In this document: positions 56,946-64,000 of the stretch, piece after piece
Numbering within the stretch: the stretch's first letter is position 1
How the letters are laid out: every line of letters starts with the position of its first letter
Assembly: GCF_016786325.1 (NCBI RefSeq)
Contig: NZ_JADWYU010000140.1
Location: forward strand, 32,891 to 96,890
From: Frankia nepalensis
Lineage (GTDB): Bacteria; Actinomycetota; Actinomycetes; Frankiales; Frankiaceae
Direction of reading: 5' to 3'
DNA length: 64,000 bases
The notes under the pieces: generated by a model
The model's database searches: none
Seen by the model: only the letters and a program-made list of their open reading frames with translations
What the model was told of the DNA's origin: nothing
Made by a program: the position numbers and the translations under genes

Positions 56946-59522
56946 GTGAGCCGGCCCATCGAACCCGAGGAACGGGGTGCTTCCGGGACGCGGCACCGCT
57001 CGGAGGACGAGCCCTCGGCTGTCGGACACCTGGACGTCGAACACACGGCCGTCATCGACCGCGCCGGGCCGGCGAGGCGATCGTCCGCGCCCGGCCCGCC
57101 CGTGCCGGAGCCGGCCGCTGGCCACGGCGGCGGAAGCTGGTTCCAGCCACCCGACCGCCCCGACCGCGACGTCACCGGCCGCGCGCCGGCGGCCGGGCCG
57201 CGTCGAGTGCCCGCGACCGAGCCGGCGGACGCCACCGAGCTGATCCCCCGGACCGGCCCGGCGGCCAGAGCCGGCCAGCAGGAACGGCCAGGCCGGGCCG
57301 ACCGGGCTCAACCGACCACCGCCGGGGACCCGCGGGCGCGGGGGCACGACCGCGCCCAGCCCTCGGTCCGCCGACCCGGGCCGCCGGACTGGCCAGGTCG
57401 CCCCGACCGGCGAGCCGCTCAGGCCGGGGCGGACCAGACCCAACGGCTCGCCTGGCCGGCTCGGACCGACCGGGCAGCCGACGCCGGCCGGCCGCCGGCC
57501 GACGCCGCTTCGGGGGTCGAGGCCGGCGCGGGCGTCCAGGCCAGCGCGGTGGTCGAGGCCGACCCGGCGGCCGGGGCCGGGGCCGCGCTGACGGATGGGC
57601 GGCCGGCGCGGCCGGTGGACTCCCGGCGGGCCACGGCGCGCTGGCTGCCCCTCGTCCTGGGGCTCGTGCTGTGGGGCGTGGGCCTGGCCTCGACGGACGT
57701 CGACCGGCTCGGTGACTACGGCCTGCTCACCGTGCTGCCGCCGGCCTGGTACGGGGGCGTCGGCCTCGTGCTCGTCGGCGCCGTCCTGGCGCTCGGCGCG
57801 CCACACGCCTCGAGCCGCCAGCTCGCGGCCTACGGCGTCACGCTGGTGATCGTGCTGTTCGCCACCATCCCGGCGTTCAGCGAGGCGCCGCCGTACGCGT
57901 ACCTGTACAAGCACGTGGGCGTCACCCGCTACATCGCCCTGCACGGCACGGTCGACCCGTCGGTCGACATCTACCACCGCTGGCCCGGCTTCTTCGCGGC
58001 GGCGGCGTCGTTCGGCGCCCTCGGCGGCGAGGACAACCCGGTGGCGTACGCGGCGTGGGCCGAGCCGTTCTTCGCGCTCCTGCTGCTGCTGCTCGTCTAC
58101 GCCCTGGCGCGTGCCCTGGTCGGTGGCCGTCGGGTGCCCTGGCTCGCCGCGTACCTGTTCACCGCCGCCAACTGGATCGGCCAGACCTACTTCGCGCCGC
58201 AGGCGGTCGGGATCAGCCTCGGCCTCGCGCTGTACGTGGTGATGATCGGCCAGCTGACGTCGCCGCCCTCCGCCGGGCTGGTGAGGCTGCTGGAGCGGGT
58301 GGGTGGCCGGCGCGGTGGGGTGCCCCCGCCCGCCGGCGGACGCCTCCTCGGCGAGCGCGCCGGCGAGCGCGCTGACGGGGGCATGGGCGGGGGCGTCGAC
58401 GAGGACGGCGACGGGGGCGTCATGATGCCCGGCTGGCCGCGCGCCGCGTCCGTGCTGGTCTGCCTCCTGTGCTACGCGGCGGTCGTCGGCACCCATCAGC
58501 TCAGCCCGTACCTGATCCTGCTCGCGGTGGGCGTGCTGACCGCGCTGGGCATGGTGCGGCCGCGCTGGCTGCTGCTGGCCCTCGCCGCGATCGCCGCGGC
58601 CTATCTCGTGCCGAACGCGAGCTTCGTCAACGAGCATTTCGGTTTGCTCAGCGGTCTCGACCCGCTCGCGAACGCGACGGACAACGGCGAGGTGTCGGAC
58701 GCGGGGGCCGTGAAGTCCGGGGCCAGGCTCCTCTACGCTCGCGCCGGCCTGCTGCTGGTGGTGTTGACGTTCCTGGCGGCGTTCGGCGCCAGCCTGGTGA
58801 ACCTGCGCCGGGGCCGCCTGCGCGCGGCCGTCATCCCGGTCGCCGTGATGGCCGCCTCGAGTCTGATCTTCTTCGGGCAGACCTACGGCGGCGAGGGCCG
58901 GCTGCGGGTGTACCTGTTCTCGCTGCCGTGGGGCGCGATCGCCCTCGCGTCGGTCCTGCTGCCAGAGCGAGGGCTCGCCTCGGCGGTGGTGAAGGCGCGT
59001 CACAAGCTGACGGCCGGGGTCGTCCTCGCCGTCACGGCCGCGCTGTGGATGTGCGCGTTCTACATCCCGTACGCCACCGGCCGGCTCACCCGCGACGAGG
59101 TCGCCGCCGCCGAGTGGCTCTACGACAACGCCGACCCGCGCCTGCAGATCATCGTCGGCGACAGCGACTTCCCGAGCAACCTCAGCCCCGGGTACCCGCC
59201 GTTCACCAGCTGGTTCCCGGTGCCGTTCTCGCTGCTGGAGGACTCGGAGTACCGGCGGAACTCGCTCTACAAGGGCCAGCAGACCGAGGTCGCCGGCATC
59301 GTCGAACTGATCAAAGAACTCGGTGGCGACGGGTACGTGGTCTTCAGCAGGTCCATGCGGACCTACGCGGACCTGACCGGACTGGTCAGACCGGGCACGA
59401 TGGCGCGGATCGAGGCGGGCGTCGCGGCCGACCCGCGGTTCGAGCCGATCTACGAGAACCCGAACGCCACCATCTACCTGTTCCGGGGCGGGTCGCGCGG
59501 CACGGCCACCGGCGCCGGCTAG
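56946..59522 (+). CDS. Large polytopic membrane protein, GT-C-like, with disordered N-terminus
   Basis: Length is 858 residues with a GTG start right after the GT2 stop. The first 225 residues are Arg/Ala/Pro-rich and probably disordered in the cytoplasm. From residue 230 there are about 12 membrane segments (for example LPLVLGLVLWGVGLAS and LLLLLLVYALARAL). An acidic loop with HRWPGFFAAAA follows helix 3. The C-terminal 150 residues are soluble and extracytoplasmic (SDFPSNLSPGYPPFTSWFPV). The layout resembles GT-C polyprenyl-linked sugar transferases, and the link to a GT2 gene supports a role in envelope polysaccharide making. No exact family assigned. Confidence 0.78.
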   Translation: MSRPIEPEERGASGTRHRSEDEPSAVGHLDVEHTAVIDRAGPARRSSAPGPPVPEPAAGHGGGSWFQPPDRPDRDVTGRAPAAGPRRVPATEPADATELIPRTGPAARAGQQERPGRADRAQPTTAGDPRARGHDRAQPSVRRPGPPDWPGRPDRRAAQAGADQTQRLAWPARTDRAADAGRPPADAASGVEAGAGVQASAVVEADPAAGAGAALTDGRPARPVDSRRATARWLPLVLGLVLWGVGLASTDVDRLGDYGLLTVLPPAWYGGVGLVLVGAVLALGAPHASSRQLAAYGVTLVIVLFATIPAFSEAPPYAYLYKHVGVTRYIALHGTVDPSVDIYHRWPGFFAAAASFGALGGEDNPVAYAAWAEPFFALLLLLLVYALARALVGGRRVPWLAAYLFTAANWIGQTYFAPQAVGISLGLALYVVMIGQLTSPPSAGLVRLLERVGGRRGGVPPPAGGRLLGERAGERADGGMGGGVDEDGDGGVMMPGWPRAASVLVCLLCYAAVVGTHQLSPYLILLAVGVLTALGMVRPRWLLLALAAIAAAYLVPNASFVNEHFGLLSGLDPLANATDNGEVSDAGAVKSGARLLYARAGLLLVVLTFLAAFGASLVNLRRGRLRAAVIPVAVMAASSLIFFGQTYGGEGRLRVYLFSLPWGAIALASVLLPERGLASAVVKARHKLTAGVVLAVTAALWMCAFYIPYATGRLTRDEVAAAEWLYDNADPRLQIIVGDSDFPSNLSPGYPPFTSWFPVPFSLLEDSEYRRNSLYKGQQTEVAGIVELIKELGGDGYVVFSRSMRTYADLTGLVRPGTMARIEAGVAADPRFEPIYENPNATIYLFRGGSRGTATGAG

Positions 59523-59535
59523 CCGGCGCCGGGCG

Positions 59536-59790
59536 TCACCGTGGCTCTGGCGCCTCCGGCGGCCGCGCCGCGGCGACCCGCGCACGGGCCCCGTCGAGGA
59601 GCGCCTGGCAGGTGCTGGCCAGCTCCTCGCCGCGCTCCCAGAGCGCCAGCGACTCCTCCAGGGTGATGCCCCCCGCCTCGAGCCGGCGGACCACGTCCTC
59701 GAGCTCCGCGCGGGCGTTCTCGAAGGTGGGCGCGCCGCCCGCGGCCTTCCCGGGCCGCGCGGCGGCCCGTTCGGTGGCTGGCTCCGTCAT
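59536..59790 (-). CDS. xseB: Exodeoxyribonuclease VII small subunit
   Basis: Length is 84 residues. The typical XseB helix pair is present: [20 protein letters not shown] followed by [15 protein letters not shown]. It forms the elongated arms of the ExoVII complex with XseA, which degrades single-stranded DNA into oligonucleotides. The ATG overlaps the xseA stop (ATGA), so translation is coupled. It ends 14 bp from the convergent membrane-protein gene stop. Confidence 0.95.
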   Translation of the reverse strand: MTEPATERAAARPGKAAGGAPTFENARAELEDVVRRLEAGGITLEESLALWERGEELASTCQALLDGARARVAAARPPEAPEPR

Positions 59791-61103
59791 GGGGACGCTC
59801 CTTCGCGAGCTGGGTCCTGGCCCGGGACCGACAGGACGGCGGATGGCGGCGCCGTGGACGAGGTGGGGGATCCCCGCGGCGCGGCGCCGGTCGGGTCGGT
59901 GACCACGGCGCCGAAGACGCCGGCCGCCACCCGGACGCGCAGCGCCTGCTCGGCGGCGAGCGTCGCCGGGTCCCGCACGACGGCGCCCGTCGCGGCGTCC
60001 TGGACCAGCGCGTAGCCGCGGTCGAGGGTGGCGGCCGGCGACAGTGCCCGCAGCCGGGCGGTCGCGTGGGCCAGGTCGCGCCCGGCGACGTCGACGGCGT
60101 GCGCGACGCAGCGCCTGGCGCGCCGGGCGAGCGCCTCGATCGCCTCCGCCCGCCGGTCCAGGTCCCGGCGCGGCGCGGCGAGCGCCGGCCGGCCACGCAG
60201 GTCGGCCAGCGCCCGGCCCTCCCGGTCGAGGCGCTGCTCGAGAACCCTCCGGGCGCGGGCGCGCAGGTTCGCGACCAGCGCCGCCTGCTCCGCGACGTCC
60301 GGCACCACCCGCTTGGCCGCGTCCGTGGGGGTGGACGCGCGCGCGTCGGCGACGTGGTCGAGCAGCGGGCTGTCCTGCTCATGCCCGATCGCGGACACCA
60401 CCGGGGTGCGCGCCGCCGCCACGGCCCGCAGCAGCGCCTCGTCGGAGAACGGCAGCAGGTCCTCCAGCGAGCCGCCGCCCCGGGCGATCACGATGACGTC
60501 GACCTCCGGGTCGGCGTCGAGCTCGCGCAGCGCGTCGATGACCTGGCCGGCGGCCAGCGGGCCCTGGACCGCGACCTCGCGGACGACGATCCGCACCGCC
60601 GGCCAGCGGCGGCGCGCGTTCTCGACCACGTCTCGCTCGGCGGCGCTGGCCCGGCCGGTGATGAGCCCCACCGCCGCCGGCAGGAAGGGGAGCCGGCGCT
60701 TGCGGGACGCGGCGAACAGCCCCTCGGACGCGAGCAGCTGGCGCAGCGCCTCCAGCCGGGCGAGCAGCGCGCCGACCCCGACCGGCCGGATCTCCACGAC
60801 CGCCAGCGACAGCGTGCCCCGCCCGGGATGGAACGACGGCTTGCCCCAGACCACCACCCGGGCGCCGTCCGCCAGCGCCGGTCCCACCGCGTCGCACACC
60901 GCCCGGGCGCAGGTGACCCGCAGGGAGACGTCGGCGACGGGGTCGCGCAGCGTCAGGAAGACCGTGTTCATGCCGGGCCGGCGGGAGATCTCCGTCACCT
61001 GGCCCTCGACCCAGACCCGTCCGAGCCGGTTGATCCAGTCGCCGAGCGCGCGGGAGACCGTCCGCACCGGCAGCGGCTGTTCGGGGCTCGACGTCAGGGC
61101 CAC
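59787..61103 (-). CDS. xseA: Exodeoxyribonuclease VII large subunit
   Basis: Length is 438 residues from the GTG at 61103. The N-terminal OB-fold begins [20 protein letters not shown] and includes [16 protein letters not shown]. The catalytic domain has [41 protein letters not shown] and [21 protein letters not shown] coiled-coil region and the C-terminal RGYALVQ segment follow. The frame is open far upstream (to 61565), but that part is not conserved and runs into the divergent ispH gene. It works in DNA repair with XseB. Confidence 0.95.
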   Translation of the reverse strand: MALTSSPEQPLPVRTVSRALGDWINRLGRVWVEGQVTEISRRPGMNTVFLTLRDPVADVSLRVTCARAVCDAVGPALADGARVVVWGKPSFHPGRGTLSLAVVEIRPVGVGALLARLEALRQLLASEGLFAASRKRRLPFLPAAVGLITGRASAAERDVVENARRRWPAVRIVVREVAVQGPLAAGQVIDALRELDADPEVDVIVIARGGGSLEDLLPFSDEALLRAVAAARTPVVSAIGHEQDSPLLDHVADARASTPTDAAKRVVPDVAEQAALVANLRARARRVLEQRLDREGRALADLRGRPALAAPRRDLDRRAEAIEALARRARRCVAHAVDVAGRDLAHATARLRALSPAATLDRGYALVQDAATGAVVRDPATLAAEQALRVRVAAGVFGAVVTDPTGAAPRGSPTSSTAPPSAVLSVPGQDPAREGASP

Positions 61104-61316
61104 GTGTGCACCGTAGGGCAGCGCGCGCCGCCTGGTCGCGAGGCGGTCGGGGAGGTTGGTGACCTGGGCGGCCGTCGGAACGACGACACACCCGGGGGGA
61201 ACCGGGGGCCGCGACAGCCCGCTGAGCAGCGACGTCAGGTGGAAACGCTGAGTGGGACGGATACCGGCAACGCGTGACGCACCGACGGCCGGTCTTCCCG
61301 GCTGGCCGGCGCCGCG

Positions 61317-61322
61317 TAGACT
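61317..61322 (+). promoter_or_regulatory. -10 element suggesting a leaderless ispH transcript
   Basis: TAGACT ends 8 nt before the ATG at 61331. Transcription would start at or within a base or two of the start codon. The same hexamer forms the greA -10 box. Confidence 0.45.
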
Positions 61323-61330
61323 GCCGAGAC

Positions 61331-62290
61331 ATGGGGCGGGTCCTGCTGGCCAAGCCGCGCGGCTACTGCGCTGGTGTCGATCGAGCGGTTCAGACCGTGG
61401 AGAAGGCACTGGAGCTGTACGGCATTCCGGTCTACGTACGTAAGCAGATCGTGCACAACGCTCACGTCGTGAAGACGTTGGAGGCAAAAGGTGCGATCTT
61501 CGTTGAGGAGACGGAAGAGGTGCCGCATGGCGCCACCGTCGTGTTCTCCGCGCATGGGGTAGCACCCACCGTGCACGAGGAGGCGACGGAGCGGAAGCTA
61601 CGCACCATCGACGCCACGTGCCCGCTGGTGACCAAGGTGCACCATGAGGCGCGCCGGTTCGCTCGCGAGGACTACGACATCCTGCTCATCGGCCATGAGG
61701 GCCACGAGGAGGTCGTCGGCACCACGGGGCAGGCACCGGACCGGATCCACCTGGTGGACGGTCCGGAGGACGCCGCCGGAGTCTCCGTGCGGGATCCGAA
61801 GCGGGTCGCCTACCTCTCCCAGACGACGCTCTCGGTCGACGAGACCATGGAGACCGTCGAGGCGCTGCGGGAGCGGTTCCCGCACCTGACGGGCCCGCCG
61901 AACTCGGACATCTGCTACGCGACCCAGAACCGTCAGGTCGCCGTCAAGCAGATCGCCCGCTCGGTCGACCTGATCCTGGTCGTCGGCTCGCCGAACTCGT
62001 CGAACTCGGTCCGCCTCGTCGAGGTCGCGCTCGACCACGGCGCCCCGGCCGCCCACCTGGTCGACAACAGCGAGCAGGTCAAGGACGAGTGGCTGGACGG
62101 CGTGGAGACCGTGGGCGTCACCAGCGGAGCCTCCGTGCCGGAGGAGCTCGTCACCGAGCTCATGGCCTGGCTCGCCGAGCGGGGCTTCAACGACGTCGAG
62201 GAGGTCACCTCCACCGAGGAGCACCTCCTGTTCGCGCTGCCGCCCGAGCTGCGCCGTGACATGCGCGCCAAGGAGCGCGCCGCCGGCTGA
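61331..62290 (+). CDS. ispH: 4-hydroxy-3-methylbut-2-enyl diphosphate reductase
   Basis: Length is 319 residues. Iron-sulfur cluster cysteines are Cys 13 ([11 protein letters not shown]), Cys 97 (DATCPLV) and Cys 195 (DICYATQN). Substrate residues lie in VHNAHVV, SAHGVAP and [15 protein letters not shown]. It makes IPP and DMAPP in the last step of the MEP isoprenoid pathway. The ATG at 61331 starts the conserved sequence [13 protein letters not shown]; the open frame upstream to 61274 is not conserved. It is divergent from xseA and ends in a strong hairpin. Confidence 0.97.
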   Translation: MGRVLLAKPRGYCAGVDRAVQTVEKALELYGIPVYVRKQIVHNAHVVKTLEAKGAIFVEETEEVPHGATVVFSAHGVAPTVHEEATERKLRTIDATCPLVTKVHHEARRFAREDYDILLIGHEGHEEVVGTTGQAPDRIHLVDGPEDAAGVSVRDPKRVAYLSQTTLSVDETMETVEALRERFPHLTGPPNSDICYATQNRQVAVKQIARSVDLILVVGSPNSSNSVRLVEVALDHGAPAAHLVDNSEQVKDEWLDGVETVGVTSGASVPEELVTELMAWLAERGFNDVEEVTSTEEHLLFALPPELRRDMRAKERAAG

Positions 62291-62356
62291 CCTCTCGTCG
62301 GCGCGCCGGGGCGACCCGCCCCGTGCCGCCGGCTCGGGGCGACCCACCCGAACCCC

Positions 62357-62389
62357 GACCCCTCGTCGAGCCCCGCTCGGCGAGGGGTC
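62357..62389 (+). terminator. Terminator of ispH overlapping the GH16 ribosome site
   Basis: GACCCCTCG (62357-62365) and CGAGGGGTC (62381-62389) form a 9 bp stem with an inner CGAG/CTCG stem in the loop. The right arm holds GAGGGG, which lies 8 nt before the GTG of the GH16 gene and could be its ribosome binding site. Confidence 0.75.
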
Positions 62390-62395
62390 ATTCAT

Positions 62396-63940
62396 GTGCG
62401 CCAGGGCGTCTGGTCGAAGGGACGAGCCCTGAAGTCCGTCAACGACGAGCCTCGTCCCGCTGGCTCCACCGCGCGGCCGGCCGCCAGGGACCGGGCGTCC
62501 GCTTCCGCTCCCACCGCGGACCGGTCGCCGGCGCCGCCCGCCCCGTTACCCCCCGGCGCTCGCCCCGGCCGGCCGCGGCGCTCGCCCGTCCGGCGAGCCC
62601 TGGACTGGGGCCCGCGGCTGGCGGTGTTCGCCGTGCTCGCCGTCGTCGTCGGCGTTCTCATCGGCCCGCGGGCGCTGACGGGCCGCGACGGCGACGAACG
62701 GACCGCCCCGACGGCCGGGCCCACCGGCGCGGTGAGCCCCGCCGACCCCGCCAGCATCGGCCGGTGGCGCGCCGGCACCGGCGACTACACCGACGCGGGC
62801 GGACTGCTCTGGAAGCCGGACGCGGGTGTCGCCGTCGGCGGCACGCTCGCGAGCACCGACGCCGTCGTCGACGGCACCGGCAACCCGGGCCTCTACCAGA
62901 GCCAGCGGGTCGGCGCGCTGGCCTATCGGCTTCCGGTCGCCGGCCCGGGCAGCTACCTCGTGCTGTTCCACCTCGCCGAGACCTCCGGCGCGCGTGCCGG
63001 CGGCCGGGTGTTCGACGTGACCGTGGACGGGCGGACGGCGGCGAGCGGCGTCGACGTCGCGGCCCGGGTCGGGCCGCTGCGCGCGGACTGGCTCGCGGTG
63101 TACGCGTCGACGTCGACCGACCTGGTCGAGGTGCGGCTCGTCGCGCGCGCCGGCAGCCCGGCGGTGGCCGCCGTGTCGGCCTCGCTGGTTCGTTCCGGGA
63201 CCGGCCCGGCCGCGACCGTGTGGGCGGACGAGTTCGACGGCCCCGCCGGCCGGCCGCCGGGCGCGGCCTGGACGGCGGCGGTGGGCGCGGGCGGCTGGGG
63301 CAACCACGAACTGCAGTACTACACCGGGCGCACCGCCAACGCGGCGCTCGACGGCGCGGGCGGTCTCGTGCTGCGGGCCAGCCGGGAGTCCTACACGGGC
63401 GCGGACGGAGTCACCGCGCCGTACACCTCGGCGCGCCTGACGACCGAGAACAGCTTCTCGTTCACATACGGGCGGATCGAGGCCCGGGCCAGGATCCCGG
63501 ACGGGATCGGGCTGCTGCCGGCGATCTGGGCGATGGGCGTCGACCTGCCGACGGCCGGCTGGCCGGAGGCCGGTGAGCTGGACGTGGTCGAGGCGCCGAT
63601 CCGCGCGATCGGGTCGATCGCCGGCATCGTGCACGGCCCGGACGGCACCCCCGCCGGCTACAGCTACGGCGGGCGCCGCCCTCCGCCCGCGGACGTGGCG
63701 AGCGCCTTCCACACCTATGCCGTCGACTGGTACCCGGATGTGATCGTGTACTCGGTCGACTCCCAGCCCTACGCGGTGGTCGCGCGGGCGGACCTGGCCC
63801 CCGGCGAGCGGTGGGTCTTCGACAAGCCGTTCTACCTGCTGTTCTCGCTCGCCGTGGGCGGCGACTGGCCGGGCGACCCGCCGCGGGGCCAGGCGTTCCC
63901 GCAGGACATGGTGATCGACTACGTCAGGGTCACGCGCTAG
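62396..63940 (+). CDS. Membrane-anchored malectin-GH16 beta-glucanase
   Basis: Length is 514 residues. A basic/Pro-rich cytoplasmic start leads to one membrane helix (LAVFAVLAVVVGVLIG, about 75-92). A malectin-like carbohydrate-binding domain follows (about 115-270; LLWKPDAGVAVGG, GARAGGRVFDVTVDG). The GH16 domain (about 275-514) has the catalytic motif GELDVVE with nucleophile Glu 394 and acid/base Glu 399, plus YGRIEARARIPDG. It should act outside the cell on beta-1,3 or mixed-linkage glucans. The GTG at 62396 is used; its ribosome site lies in the terminator arm of ispH. Base use is ordinary for the window. Confidence 0.87.
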   Translation: MRQGVWSKGRALKSVNDEPRPAGSTARPAARDRASASAPTADRSPAPPAPLPPGARPGRPRRSPVRRALDWGPRLAVFAVLAVVVGVLIGPRALTGRDGDERTAPTAGPTGAVSPADPASIGRWRAGTGDYTDAGGLLWKPDAGVAVGGTLASTDAVVDGTGNPGLYQSQRVGALAYRLPVAGPGSYLVLFHLAETSGARAGGRVFDVTVDGRTAASGVDVAARVGPLRADWLAVYASTSTDLVEVRLVARAGSPAVAAVSASLVRSGTGPAATVWADEFDGPAGRPPGAAWTAAVGAGGWGNHELQYYTGRTANAALDGAGGLVLRASRESYTGADGVTAPYTSARLTTENSFSFTYGRIEARARIPDGIGLLPAIWAMGVDLPTAGWPEAGELDVVEAPIRAIGSIAGIVHGPDGTPAGYSYGGRRPPPADVASAFHTYAVDWYPDVIVYSVDSQPYAVVARADLAPGERWVFDKPFYLLFSLAVGGDWPGDPPRGQAFPQDMVIDYVRVTR

Positions 63941-64000
63941 CCGGCCGCCCGGGGCCCGCGCGGGCCGCGCCACGACTGACGGCCCGGCTCGCGGGCCGGG

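Noticed and set aside
55581..59585. Open frame of 1334 codons on the - strand
   Set aside because: It is antisense to the GT2 gene and the membrane protein gene, both with clear motifs or helices. The translation is low-complexity RRG-type sequence.

Overview
The window is GC-rich DNA (long open frames on all six frames, many GTG starts, few AT-rich stretches) from an actinobacterium. Gene content and order point to the Frankiales (a Frankia-like genome): mycothiol S-conjugate amidase, GTP-dependent PEP carboxykinase, a DUF222/HNH '13E12' protein, ECF sigma factors, and greA, mca, a small membrane gene, a hemolysin III homologue and a YyaL homologue in an order recalling M. tuberculosis Rv1080c-Rv1085c. 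The genus is inference; the phylum is well supported. No rRNA, tRNA or CRISPR array was found.

Layout. 0-6.6 kb: an SGNH hydrolase (cut by the window edge) and an MBOAT O-acyltransferase that probably acylate a surface glycan, a small membrane protein, a secreted trypsin-like protease, and a PadR regulator divergent from an ABM-fold protein. 6.6-10.6 kb: a VWA protein and its AAA+ (MoxR/chelatase-like) partner. 10.6-24.8 kb: housekeeping core (greA, mca, leuS, ribosome rescue hydrolase, pckG, trhA, yyaL-like, phoH2, msrA). 24.9-26.9 kb: an ECF sigma factor with a membrane partner. 27.2-33 kb: an accessory stretch with two unknown small genes, an ADP-ribosylglycohydrolase plus an unknown companion, and an Rpn-type nuclease gene overlapping a sulfatase gene. 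33-40.9 kb: PPK2, HAD phosphatase, class II aldolase, a lipoprotein, adenylate kinase, a degenerate Nudix protein and an SRPBCC protein. 41.2-44.9 kb: a tandem pair of secreted serine hydrolases with the class A beta-lactamase motif set, and a DUF3616 protein. 45-51.9 kb: a DUF222/HNH protein and a 1592-residue TIR-NACHT-pentapeptide-WD40 protein. 52-55.1 kb: sthA and fumC. 55.5-64 kb: GT2 glycosyltransferase plus large membrane protein, xseAB, ispH and a membrane-anchored malectin-GH16 glucanase.

The strongest candidate for an exciting system is the single-gene TIR-NACHT-pentapeptide-WD40 protein (47090-51868). It has the parts of an NLR-like immune receptor: a probable NAD-cleaving TIR effector, a STAND NTPase switch and a long repeat sensor. 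It should be read beside the accessory cassette at 27.2-33 kb, which holds an ADP-ribosylglycohydrolase, a predicted PD-(D/E)XK nuclease and an unknown gene pair.

The second theme is repeats at gene starts. Tandem arrays of 26-27 bp lie directly upstream of the SRPBCC gene and of fumC. They are recognisably the same family and have the same orientation relative to the downstream gene. A 33 bp array precedes the VWA gene, a palindromic element is duplicated in frame inside the MBOAT gene, and four GTGA boxes at exact 11 bp spacing lie in the gap before phoH2. Several strong hairpin terminators and three candidate leaderless promoters are also annotated.
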